This document shows, piece by piece, positions 42,915 through 50,673 of a stretch of 64,000 nucleotides of DNA. The DNA comes from an uncultured Kiritimatiellota bacterium. GTDB lineage: Bacteria > Verrucomicrobiota > Kiritimatiellia > RFP12 > DVOR01. Below the pieces are notes generated by a model. That model was given only the letters and a program-made list of their open reading frames with translations, did not search any database and was not told the DNA's origin. A program made the position numbers and the translations under genes. Each line of letters opens with the position of its first letter. Within the stretch, counting starts at the first letter, position 1. Location of the stretch: contig CALXMW010000001.1 of the NCBI GenBank assembly GCA_944389585.1, positions 219,435-283,434 on the forward strand, given 5' to 3'.

Positions 42915-43464
42915 GCCTCCAACCGTGACTACAAGCGCGACGGCAATGGCAAGTTCTCCAAGACCAACCACCCCGGCACCCACCAGCGCGAGGGCGAGAC
43001 ACCCTCCAAGCGCGACGCCCACGGCACCTTCGACAAGGCCAAGCTCGCCGTCGACACCAAGGCCAACGCCGCGCGTGCCCGCAGCGTCGTCACCCACCTC
43101 ATGGCCAAGCGCGGAGGCTCCGAGCCCAAAGCCCTTTACCGCCAAGACACCGGCTGGGTCGGCATCGACTACGGCGAGCCCGGCAACAAAGACAACGCCT
43201 TCGCCGGCGGCCACGGCCTCGCCCACATCCTCGCCAAGCACCCCAAGGCCAAGGACATCCTCGTCGACACCCTCCAAAAGGGCGAAGCCTACAAGCACCC
43301 GCAATCCGCCTCCAAACTCATGCTCATCCACGGCAACACCGTCGCCGTCCTCACCAAGCGGCGCGACGACCGGCTCCTCATCACTGACTACGTGGACGTC
43401 CCCCGGCCAGCAAATCGCCAGCTACAAGAAGGGAGGCCGCTACCATGCCAAAGGCGAGAACTGA
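42915..43464 (+). pseudogene. Phage-type C-terminal nuclease domain remnant (PBECR / MuF-C-like)
   Basis: From 42915 the frame encodes a linker RDYKRDGNGKFSKTNHP, then a domain with GWVGIDYGEPGNKDNAFAGGHGLAHILAKHPKAK and NTVAVLTKRRDDRLLITDY. The G-x-GLAHI-x-x-H signature and the final LLITDY strand are typical of the phage Barnase-EndoU-ColicinE5/D-RelE-like nuclease domains (PBECR) found at the end of Mu gpF-type proteins. There is no own start codon. At about 43395-43400 (a run of five C) the natural ending shifts frame, giving PGQQIASYKKGGRYHAKGEN and TGA at 43464. Probably a broken remnant; the shift could also be a sequence error. Confidence 0.5.
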
Positions 43465-43650
43465 AAACGCGAGGGCGGCATCCTCACGGATACCGCCCGA
43501 TAAAAGGCAAGGGACCGGGTCTGACCATCTTGCGGGGGTTCCCCCTGTCCAGCTTCCCGACCTCGCGCTTCCGCGACACGTATTGATTAGACGCAGAAGG
43601 TTGCCTGCCAGTACTTGTAGTATCCCACAAACCCGAAAGGAAAGCAAGCC

Positions 43651-43914
43651 ATGGAAATCGGATATGCCAACGCCGGGCGCCCCTGCGCAGTCGAGCCCCA
43701 AAACGCCCCCCAAGCGCCGGAGAAGGTGCGCCTCGCTCAGGGCAACCTCTACGTCGACAAAGCCTTCATGAGCCTGGAGGACGTCGCCCTCTTCGACGGC
43801 ACGCGCACCGTCCGCTTCAAGGACGGCTCCGAACGCGAGCTCCCCGAACCCCTCGCCGTCGCCCTCCGCGCCTACTGCGCCTTCATGCACCGCAGAATCA
43901 CTCCCCTGGACTGA
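43651..43914 (+). CDS. Small phage-associated protein of unknown function
   Basis: An 87-residue product starting at ATG 43651 with GAAAGGAAAGCAAGCC before it. It contains FMSLEDVALFDGTRTVRFKDGSERELPEPLA and no known motif. It follows the nuclease remnant and faces the membrane/Panacea pair convergently. It is intact and has a good ribosome site, so it is probably expressed. Role unknown. Confidence 0.6.
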   Translation: MEIGYANAGRPCAVEPQNAPQAPEKVRLAQGNLYVDKAFMSLEDVALFDGTRTVRFKDGSERELPEPLAVALRAYCAFMHRRITPLD

Positions 43915-43935
43915 AAGGAAAGCACGTTTTATGCT

Positions 43936-44340
43936 TTACTGCCTTGGTGGAAACAACCACCGCAACGCAATGGCCGTCAAGCCAAGGACCTGCCCAAGCG
44001 TAGTCGATAGTAAAGTGATTAAAATCGCATCTGAAAACGTCGAGAACCAAAGTGTCACCCACGTGAGCACAGACCACACAATGACATAAATCCCCAAGAT
44101 GACGAGCACCACCCATCTGACAACACCTTCTTGCTCAAGCGCCCTAAGCTCAAGTTTTAGCTTCTCAAGCGCAATATCTTTTTCACGGATAATTTGCTCG
44201 CGGCGCTGAAGCTCAAAGTTTTTCTCCTTCTCCGTAAGAACGGTATTGGCCTCTTCTTGGGAAGATTGTTGCACCAAATCTTCCGGCGTTGGAAGAATGG
44301 CATTCAGGGTCGCCTTGGCATCCTTCGCAGAGCCACTCAT
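43936..44340 (-). CDS. Small coiled-coil membrane protein, candidate toxin of a Panacea-type pair
   Basis: A 134-residue protein: N-terminal hydrophilic part, a coiled coil rich in Glu/Lys (residues about 35-75, NFELQRREQIIREKDIALEKL), then two membrane helices (VVRWVVLVILGIYVIVWSVLTWV and FSDAILITLLSTTLGQVLGLTAIAL) and a short basic tail. The ATG at 44340 overlaps the stop of the Panacea-domain gene (ATGA), so the two are translated together. Lower GC content than the backbone marks transfer. Small membrane proteins are among the toxins known to be neutralised by Panacea antitoxins; that assignment is inference here. It could also be a phage superinfection or holin-like protein. Confidence 0.65.
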   Translation of the reverse strand: MSGSAKDAKATLNAILPTPEDLVQQSSQEEANTVLTEKEKNFELQRREQIIREKDIALEKLKLELRALEQEGVVRWVVLVILGIYVIVWSVLTWVTLWFSTFSDAILITLLSTTLGQVLGLTAIALRWLFPPRQ

Positions 44341-44813
44341 TGCTGTTCCCCGAACTTTTTTTCGGCCATCACATCGATGGGAATGATGCCATAACGGTTC
44401 GTGTTGTAAACTACCGACCAAGGCGAATCGCGATGGTGGGACAACATAGAGAGCTGCACGGAAGTGTACCCCTTGAACTGATCCCAAATCGCATGGATAA
44501 TCGCCAAAGAGCGCGAATCGGAAATAGAAGTACACCCCGCAAAGACCTCTTGAACCTTAGGGTTCTCAAGCGAGAGAAACGCAGACCCGAACTGCTTGAT
44601 CTTTTTATACAGCAGAGGACTCACCGGCCCATAATCCCAAGCATGGAAATTACTTGAGACCAAAGGATCGTTCTTGTCCATGCAGACGGAAAGAACCTGA
44701 GCGAAAAAGACCAACTTTTGCAACTTCATGTTGCTGATGTCCTGTTTCGCGGAGGCATCCCGTTGCGCCAATTCCAAAAAAGCGTTGGCCACATCCAACG
44801 ACGTATAAGCCAT
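44337..44813 (-). CDS. Panacea-domain (DUF4065/SocA-like) protein, candidate antitoxin
   Basis: A 158-residue protein with the Panacea/DUF4065 pattern: SLDVANAFLELA, NMKLQKLVFFAQVLSV, HAWDYGPVSPLLYKKIKQFGS, then AIIHAIWDQFKGYTSVQLSMLSHH and SPWSVVYN. These proteins act as antitoxins (PanA, SocA) or phage-encoded GepA-like factors. Start ATG 44813 has AAAGGAGG upstream and a strong promoter. The coupled downstream gene encodes a small membrane protein, the usual partner position. AT-richer than neighbours. Confidence 0.85.
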   Translation of the reverse strand: MAYTSLDVANAFLELAQRDASAKQDISNMKLQKLVFFAQVLSVCMDKNDPLVSSNFHAWDYGPVSPLLYKKIKQFGSAFLSLENPKVQEVFAGCTSISDSRSLAIIHAIWDQFKGYTSVQLSMLSHHRDSPWSVVYNTNRYGIIPIDVMAEKKFGEQQ

Positions 44814-44848
44814 CTTGAACCTCCTTTCTCTTCGCTTGAATGCTCTCC

Positions 44849-44878
44849 ATTATAAGGCAACACGCAGCCTCTTGGCAA
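44849..44878 (-). promoter_or_regulatory. Sigma70-type promoter of the Panacea-membrane protein pair
   Basis: Minus strand TTGCCA, 18-nt spacer, TATAAT (perfect -10), about 35 nt before the start codon. Confidence 0.65.
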
Positions 44879-44963
44879 GGCAAACAGTTTTCCCTCATTC
44901 CGCCGGCAGTCCTGTCGGCGGGAGCGCGCCCAAAATCTGCCCTAATCCGCGAAATCGGCGGTT

Positions 44964-45395
44964 TCATTCCTTTGTGATTTCAATCTCCGCCGACGGCGCG
45001 GGAATCGCCCGGTCGCGCGGCGTGTAGCCGGCGGCCGGGGCGAACCTCCCCGGCAGGAGGCGCGCACCCGAGGCCTTGGCCACGTCAAAGAGCTTCCACT
45101 GCCCCGTCGCGGCGTCCCCCCGCCGCACCTCCCAGCACCGCACCAGGGTCTTCCCGTTCCCCTCCGCGCTCGCCCCCAGCCGATGCGGCCACACCACCCG
45201 CCACACCCCCGAATACGCAAACCCCACCGGACGGCGCCCGGCAATCGCCGCCGCGAACACCCCCTCCGCCCCCTCCGACGCCCGTGAACGGTGAACGGTG
45301 AGCGGCGAACGGTTGCGCCCCTCCACGGCCTCCGCCGCGCACCCAAACACACCAAACAACCCCATCACACACAACAACAACGAAAACAACCGCAT
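44964..45395 (-). CDS. Putative lipoprotein with a WYL-like SH3-type fold, carrying an in-frame heptamer repeat
   Basis: A 143-residue protein. The signal LFSLLLCVMGLFGVFGCAAE looks like a lipoprotein leader (FGCA). The later part, GVWRVVWPHRLGASAEG, KTLVRCWEVRRG, QWKLFDVAKASG and GYTPRDRAIP, matches the WYL-like pattern Y-x-G-x-R-x-V-x-P-H-x-L-G of small phage- and defence-associated proteins. A lipoprotein leader on a WYL fold would be odd, so the leader may be a secondary feature. Residues just after the leader (NRSPLTVHRSRA) are encoded by the heptamer array at 45284-45312. A strand of the same repeat also lies in the upstream region. Confidence 0.55.
   Translation of the reverse strand: MRLFSLLLCVMGLFGVFGCAAEAVEGRNRSPLTVHRSRASEGAEGVFAAAIAGRRPVGFAYSGVWRVVWPHRLGASAEGNGKTLVRCWEVRRGDAATGQWKLFDVAKASGARLLPGRFAPAAGYTPRDRAIPAPSAEIEITKE
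45284..45312. repeat. Heptanucleotide tandem repeat inside a coding region, 4 units
   Basis: GTGAACG, GTGAACG, GTGAGCG, GCGAACG, G. Located within the lipoprotein gene on the minus strand. Confidence 0.7.
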
Positions 45396-45412
45396 CGCAC
45401 GCCTCCCTCCCC

Positions 45413-45426
45413 GTGAATCGCGAATC
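45413..45426. repeat. Heptanucleotide tandem repeat, 2 units
   Basis: GTGAATC, GCGAATC, 18 nt upstream of the lipoprotein start codon. Confidence 0.5.
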
Positions 45427-45474
45427 AAAGGTCCTCGCGGACGAGGCTCTCGCCCCGAACGGTTACTCACCCAC

Positions 45475-46020
45475 ATGGGCACACGCGCCGTCCACCGCAC
45501 CGACTGACCCCAACGCTGGCGCGCCGCCGGCGAGCGCGTCGCCTGGCGCGGCGCGCACCGCACCAAGATGGTCGCCCTGAAATCCTCCCCCATCTGGCAG
45601 GCGCTGGGCGACGGCGCGGGCGGCTTCCGCGACACCCTCGGCAACCCCTATCCGCCCTTCGCCTTCGGCTCCTCCTACGCCTGGGTTCACGTCGACCGCC
45701 TCGAGGCCCGCGAGCTCGGCCTGCTCGACGACACCGCCAACCGCCTCGGCGCCACCCCCACCGGCTTCTGGTCCGGCTCCGCGCAGGCCGTCCGCCTCCA
45801 CACCCACGCCAACGACGCCGAGGTCTCCGTCACCCACCCCGGCATCGCCCGCGCCGTGCGCGACGTCATCATCCGCCCCCGCCGCGCCAAGGCGCTCACC
45901 ATCCCCCTGCGCGCCGAGGCCTACGGCAGGCGCCCCCGCGAGCTCACGCGCCTCTCCGGCGCAGCCTTCTTCCGCCCCAAGGGCACCCGCATCCTCGCCA
46001 CCGAGGGGGGTGGCAGACTC
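45475..46020 (+). pseudogene. Remnant of a Mu-like virion protein (head/morphogenesis type)
   Basis: The frame from about 45475 encodes MGTRAVHRTD, a TGA at 45505, then RWRAAGERVAWRGAHRTKMVALKSSPIWQALG, DTLGNPYPPFAFGSSYAWV and, later, RRAKALTIPLRAEAYGRR with AAFFRPKGTRILAT. The NPYPPFAFGS stretch and the ALTIP ending occur in phage minor head and virion morphogenesis proteins, as far as I can judge. No start codon with a ribosome site is seen and the TGA interrupts it. It fits as the right-hand end of the decayed prophage. The gene end is unclear because the frame runs on. Confidence 0.45.
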
Positions 46021-46197
46021 ACCCGCGAAAGCGCCTCCGTGGGAGGCGACCGCACGGCCTCCGAGGAGTCGGGGCGCAGGGGTTCCCGCCCGACCACCCT
46101 GTACTTCACCCCCTACCACTCTCTACCCAACAGCCAACCGCTCTCTGGTCCACAGCCGACCACTCCCCACACGCGGCCTGATTGGGGCGAGGGGGGA

Positions 46198-46233
46198 CAA
46201 AAAAGCCCCGGGCGTTTGCCCGGGGCTTTTTTG
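46198..46233. terminator. Bidirectional rho-independent terminator
   Basis: CAAAAAAGCCCCGGGC, GTTT loop, GCCCGGGGCTTTTTTG: fully symmetrical, with T-runs in both directions. It ends the secretin operon on the minus strand. Confidence 0.9.
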
Positions 46234-46248
46234 TTGGCTCGCGCCGTC

Positions 46249-49200
46249 TTATTGGACGGTGGAGGACATGGTGCCGGCGGCGGCGCCGCTGTTCATGGCG
46301 CCGGTGCCCATGCGGCCGTCGGTGGCGGTCTTGAGGGGACGGCCGGCGGGGTCGACGAGGCGGGCGGTGAGGAAGACGAGGAGGTTGCGCTTCTCGCTGT
46401 ATTCGCCGGTGGAGCGGAAGAGGAACCCGATGAAGGGGAGGTCGCCCAAGATCGGGATCTTGTCTTCGAAGGAGTTGCGGGTCTCGGTGATGAGGCCGCC
46501 CATGACGACGGTGGAGCCGTTGTAGACGGAGAGGGAGGTGTTGATCTGGCGGAAGTGGAACCTCGGCTGGGGCATGGAGACTTGGTAGTACTCGACCTCG
46601 GCGGAGGTGACGATGCCGCCGGTCATGCCGTATTGGATGTAGGGCACTTGCATGCCGTACTCGAAGTCGCCGAGGTATTCCACGACGGTGGGGGCGACGG
46701 TGAGGTTGATCATCTGGCCTTCCTGGGAGACCTGCGGGATGACGTTGAGGGAGACGCCGACGTCTTGTTTCTCGAAGGACTGGGGCTCGACGGCGAACTT
46801 GACGGGCGGGGCTTGGACGTTGTTGCCGCCGTTGCCGATGCCCCAGTTGTTGTTATTGTTGTTGTCGTCGTCGTTGTCGAGCTCGGTGACGTCGAACTCG
46901 GTGGGGTAGATCCACTCGGTGACGACGCGGATTTGGGCTTCTTCGTTGGGGCGGGCGAGCACCTTGGGGCTGGAGAGCATGTCGGTGTCGGTGCGCTGGG
47001 CAAGCATGTGGAGGATGAGGGAGATGTCCATCTTGCCGAAGACGGCGGAGAAGCCGAGGAACTCGTCGTTGGGGGCGAGGGTGGAGCCGCTGAGGTTGAT
47101 GCGGTTGGCGTAGGTGGAGGAGTCGCCGAGGAAGCGCATGCCGTTGTTGAAGGAGCCGCCGTGGACGGCGACGTTGGCGTCGCCGGTGCCGCCGAGAGCC
47201 TGGGCCGCGCCGCGGAAGACGTGGTCGCCGGTGGCGCCGATGCCGCCGGCGCCGGTGCCGCCGGAGGGGTTGCCCTTGATGGAGCTGTCAGACCAGTTGA
47301 TGCCGGAGCCGACGGTGCCGAGGATGTCGCTGTTGAGCTGCCACTCGAAGCCGAGGGAGTTGAGGTCTTCCTGGCTGACTTCGACGAAGCGGGCCTCGAC
47401 CTCGATCTGGTAGGGCGTGACGTTGAGTTCTTCGAGGATGCCTTCGAAGATGGCGAGGTTCTGGGCGGTGTTCTTGACGCGGAGCTTGCCGATGGTGGAG
47501 AGGTAGACGATGCTCGCGTCGCCCTCGAAGGGCACGCCGAGCTGCTGGAAGAAGTCCTTCAGCTGGTCGGGGGTGGCGGAGCCGCCGCCGAGCCCGGAGG
47601 AGCCGGAGTCCATGCTGCCCCAGTCGTCGCCGCCGCCGAAGCCGGAGGAGGACGAGGAGCTCTGGAGGTCGGACTGGACGCCGGTGACCTTGTCCATCAG
47701 GTCGCCCATGACGTTGTAGGTGCGGGTTTCCATCTCGCCCTCGACGAAGGTGGTGGGGACGATGATGACGTTTTTGCCGCGGACGATGTACTTGGTGTTG
47801 GTGACCATGCAGACCATGTCGAGGGCCTCTTTGAGGGTGACCCAGGTGAGGCTGATGTTCTGGATGGGCGGGAGGCCGCCGGAGGAGGCGGAGGTGTCGG
47901 TGGCGAAGGGATCGGCCTCGGCGGCGGGGGCCGCGGCGGCGGCGCCGGAGTTCATGTTGAGGACGAAGGAGAGTCCGCGCTCTTCGGGGGGAAGCTCGGG
48001 GCGGTCGTAGGTGCGGGACATCTCGGCGAACATCTGCACGGCGTCGGCGAGGGTGCTCGGCGGGCGGATGGAGAACTCGGGAAGGCGGATGTATTGGAGC
48101 TTGGCGATGACGGCCTGCTCGTCGCGCTGGCCCTGCTCGTCGACGGGGGCGGCGGTGCCGGTGGAGACGGTGGGGGCGTAGAGCTCCTCGGAGTCGCGGG
48201 CGAGGGCGCCGACGGGAGTCCAGTTGAAGGAGACCTGGTCGATCATCTCGGCGTGGGTGGAGGCCTGAAGCTGACGGTCGCGGCTGTCCTTGCGCTTGGC
48301 AATCCGGTCGCGGAGGCTGATGGCGGCCTCGTTGTTGGGATCCTCGCGGAGGATGAGGTCAAGCTGGTCGAGGGCCTCTTTGTATTTGGCGAGGTGGTAA
48401 TAAACGGTGGCACGGCGGAAACGGGCCATCATGTCGAGGCGTTCGCGCTGATAATCCTCCTGGGCGTATTCGGGGAGCGTGGGGGTGGGGCGGATTTCCG
48501 GCGGGCGGTTGACTTCGGCCTGGATGGCGGCGATGAGCTCGGCGGCGCGGGGGTGGCCTTCGCGCTGGACTTGCTGGGCGAGCTCGAGGGCGGCGGCGTA
48601 GTCCTTGTCGTTGGCGAAGTAGTTGTAAGCCTGGCGGTAGCGGGCCTCGCGGATGCCGCGGTCGCATTCGTCCTTGAGGGGGAGGTTGGCCTCGTGCTCG
48701 CGGAAGAAGGTTTTGGCGTCGGTGTACATCTTGATGGCGGCCTTGTAGTGGTCGAAGGCCTTGCCGGGCTCGGGCGGGGTCTGCATCAGCTCGCGGGCGC
48801 GGTTGAGGCAGGCGGCGGCCTGGATGTCGAGGCCGCGGTTTTTGAGGCGCATGAGCATTTCGAGCTCGTTGAGGGCCTTGTCTTCCTCGGAGAGGGTGAC
48901 GACGGGGGCCTCGGGGTTCAGGCCGGCCAGGAGGCCGCCGGCGGGCGCGGCGGCGGGCGTCTCGGCGGGGGGTTCGGTGGGCGTTTCGGTGGCGTCGGCG
49001 ACGGCCTCGTCAATCGCTTCGTCGGCGAGTTCCTCGGCGGCCTCGTCGATGGTCTCTTCGGCGACGGCTTCGTCGATGAGTTCGTCGGCGGCTTCTTCGG
49101 CGATGGCCTCGTCGGCGGCTTCATCGGCGGGCTCCTCGGCGGCCTCGTCGATGAGTTCGTCGGCGGCCTCGTCGGCGATGGCTTCGTCGGCGGCTTCGTC

Positions 49201-49500
49201 AAGGGCGTCGGCGGCGATGGCCTCGTCGAGGGCTTCTTCGGCATCCTCGGCGGCGACGTCTTCGGCGGGCTCCTCGGCGGCGGGCGCGTCGTCGAGGGCG
49301 ACGTCTTCGGCGGGGGTTTCGTCGAGGGCGGGCTCGGCTTCGGGTGCGGGTTCGTCGGCGGGCTGCTCGGGCTCGGCGGCGGGTTCCTCTGCGATGAGGC
49401 CGCTCAAGAGGGCGTCGAGGTCTTCATCCTGCGCCGAGGCATAGCAAGCCGCCCCGGCAACCATCACGCCGACCATGGCATAGCGCACAAAGTGTGTCAT
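46249..49500 (-). CDS. Secretin, Amuc_1098-like pilus outer-membrane channel
   Basis: A 1083-residue outer-membrane secretin. A signal peptide ends near ACYASAQ. Then comes a striking acidic low-complexity region (about residues 25-180, repeats such as EEAADELIDEA), helical TPR-like repeats (about 200-370: AFDHYKAAIKMYTDAKTFF, RRATVYYHLAKYKEALDQL), N-domains (LTWVTLKEALDMVCMVTNTKY; LRVKNTAQNLAIFEGILEEL), and the secretin barrel with VGVSLNVIPQVS, TVVMGGLITETRNSFEDKIPILGDLPFIGFLF and NLLVFLTARLVDP. Such a large TPR-bearing form is typical of the Amuc_1098 family. ATG 49500 is chosen over 49518 because GGAGAAAACG stands in front of it. It has its own promoter inside the end of the preceding gene. 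Confidence 0.9.
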   Translation of the reverse strand: MTHFVRYAMVGVMVAGAACYASAQDEDLDALLSGLIAEEPAAEPEQPADEPAPEAEPALDETPAEDVALDDAPAAEEPAEDVAAEDAEEALDEAIAADALDEAADEAIADEAADELIDEAAEEPADEAADEAIAEEAADELIDEAVAEETIDEAAEELADEAIDEAVADATETPTEPPAETPAAAPAGGLLAGLNPEAPVVTLSEEDKALNELEMLMRLKNRGLDIQAAACLNRARELMQTPPEPGKAFDHYKAAIKMYTDAKTFFREHEANLPLKDECDRGIREARYRQAYNYFANDKDYAAALELAQQVQREGHPRAAELIAAIQAEVNRPPEIRPTPTLPEYAQEDYQRERLDMMARFRRATVYYHLAKYKEALDQLDLILREDPNNEAAISLRDRIAKRKDSRDRQLQASTHAEMIDQVSFNWTPVGALARDSEELYAPTVSTGTAAPVDEQGQRDEQAVIAKLQYIRLPEFSIRPPSTLADAVQMFAEMSRTYDRPELPPEERGLSFVLNMNSGAAAAAPAAEADPFATDTSASSGGLPPIQNISLTWVTLKEALDMVCMVTNTKYIVRGKNVIIVPTTFVEGEMETRTYNVMGDLMDKVTGVQSDLQSSSSSSGFGGGDDWGSMDSGSSGLGGGSATPDQLKDFFQQLGVPFEGDASIVYLSTIGKLRVKNTAQNLAIFEGILEELNVTPYQIEVEARFVEVSQEDLNSLGFEWQLNSDILGTVGSGINWSDSSIKGNPSGGTGAGGIGATGDHVFRGAAQALGGTGDANVAVHGGSFNNGMRFLGDSSTYANRINLSGSTLAPNDEFLGFSAVFGKMDISLILHMLAQRTDTDMLSSPKVLARPNEEAQIRVVTEWIYPTEFDVTELDNDDDNNNNNNWGIGNGGNNVQAPPVKFAVEPQSFEKQDVGVSLNVIPQVSQEGQMINLTVAPTVVEYLGDFEYGMQVPYIQYGMTGGIVTSAEVEYYQVSMPQPRFHFRQINTSLSVYNGSTVVMGGLITETRNSFEDKIPILGDLPFIGFLFRSTGEYSEKRNLLVFLTARLVDPAGRPLKTATDGRMGTGAMNSGAAAGTMSSTVQ

Positions 49501-49552
49501 AGCACGTTTTCTCCGCATTATCGGGCCAAGCCCAAATCCAAATCGTGGTGTC

Positions 49553-49581
49553 AGTATAGCCTATCGCAACGGTTATTGCAA
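49553..49581 (-). promoter_or_regulatory. Internal sigma70-type promoter of the secretin gene
   Basis: Minus strand TTGCAA, 17-nt spacer, TATACT. The -35 overlaps the last Leu-Gln codons of the upstream Amuc_1099-like gene, allowing separate secretin expression. Confidence 0.6.
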
Positions 49582-50670
49582 CTCAAAAACCCGCTTGTCC
49601 GCATTTTTTTCGATTTTGACGGTCTTGGCCGCCGGATCGAGGTCGCGGAGGGTGAAGGTTTCGCCTTTGACGGTGAAGGTGGCGCCGGGGGCGACGGTGA
49701 CGGGCTCGACGCCCGGCAGGTCGAAGAGGATTTCGGCCTTTTGCTCGAAGAGCGGCTCGCCGGGCCAGTCGGGGTTCTTGGGGTCGTGGAAGGTGAGCGT
49801 GGCGGTCTTGCCGTCGGCGATGCGCGCGACTTGGGCGGTGGAGACTTCCACGAGCAGGAGGGTTTTGTGGGGGCCGACGCGGATGGGCTTCTTGTCGAGC
49901 TTGGTGTAGGAGACGAGCTTGAAGCCGGATTTGCCGATGGGGTCGCCGGTTTTGACGCGCAGGGGGGTGGAGCCTTCGACGCCGTCTGGCGAGACGGAGA
50001 CGAAGGTGACCATGAAGGGCGTGTACGTCTTGCCGTCGGGGCCTTTTTCGGCGGGGAGCTGCATGGCGTTGTTGACGCGCAGGGGGACTTTTTCGCCGGA
50101 GATGGCGCCGAGCTTCATGCGTGTTTCGTAGCCGGGGTGGCTCTTGGGGTCGCGGGGGTCGGTCTTGGCGGCGTATTCCTCGGCGTTGGTGAAGCCGTCC
50201 TCGTCGGCGTCGAGGTCGGCGTCGTCGGGGTTCTGCGGGTCGAGCTTGTGGGCGAGTTCCCAGACGTCTGGGAGGCCGTCGCCGTCGCTGTCGATGGTGG
50301 AGAGGTCGATTTTCTTTTCCTTGGGTTGCTCGGCCTTGCAGTCGGCGTAGGTGCAGACGTCGGCGAGGGCGGGGATGGGGCGCGCGCATTTGACGCAGAG
50401 GAAGCGGCGCTCGGGGGTGAAGAGGTCGGGCGCGGTGGCGTTGGCGCGCGGCTTGAGTGGCTCGACGGCGGTGACGGCGGCGGCGTAGGCCTGGGGCTGG
50501 ATGGTCTCGGAGGAGGGCGCGGCGACGCGCACGCGGTAGGCGTCGAGGTCTTTCTGGCGTTGGAGGCCGAAGAGGATGAGGTAGAGGAGGGAGACGGCGA
50601 TGACGGCGAGGACGGCGACGGCGATGAGCCGGTCGTACTGGCGCAGGATGGGGGGGAGTTCTTTCGCCAT
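49573..50670 (-). CDS. Amuc_1099-like pilus-system protein
   Basis: A 365-residue single-pass membrane protein: short cytoplasmic tail, membrane helix at about 16-35 (LIAVAVLAVIAVSLLYLILF), a cysteine pair region (FLCVKCARPIPALADVCTYADC) resembling a small zinc ribbon, then Ca-binding type-3 repeats (IDSDGDGLPDVWELAHKLDPQNPDDADLDADEDGF), and a beta-rich C-terminal region. This layout, and the place between the Amuc_1100-like gene and the secretin, matches Amuc_1099. Probably a periplasmic link (PilP/PilO-like) to the secretin. Confidence 0.85.
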   Translation of the reverse strand: MAKELPPILRQYDRLIAVAVLAVIAVSLLYLILFGLQRQKDLDAYRVRVAAPSSETIQPQAYAAAVTAVEPLKPRANATAPDLFTPERRFLCVKCARPIPALADVCTYADCKAEQPKEKKIDLSTIDSDGDGLPDVWELAHKLDPQNPDDADLDADEDGFTNAEEYAAKTDPRDPKSHPGYETRMKLGAISGEKVPLRVNNAMQLPAEKGPDGKTYTPFMVTFVSVSPDGVEGSTPLRVKTGDPIGKSGFKLVSYTKLDKKPIRVGPHKTLLLVEVSTAQVARIADGKTATLTFHDPKNPDWPGEPLFEQKAEILFDLPGVEPVTVAPGATFTVKGETFTLRDLDPAAKTVKIEKNADKRVFELQ

Positions 50671-50673
50671 GGG

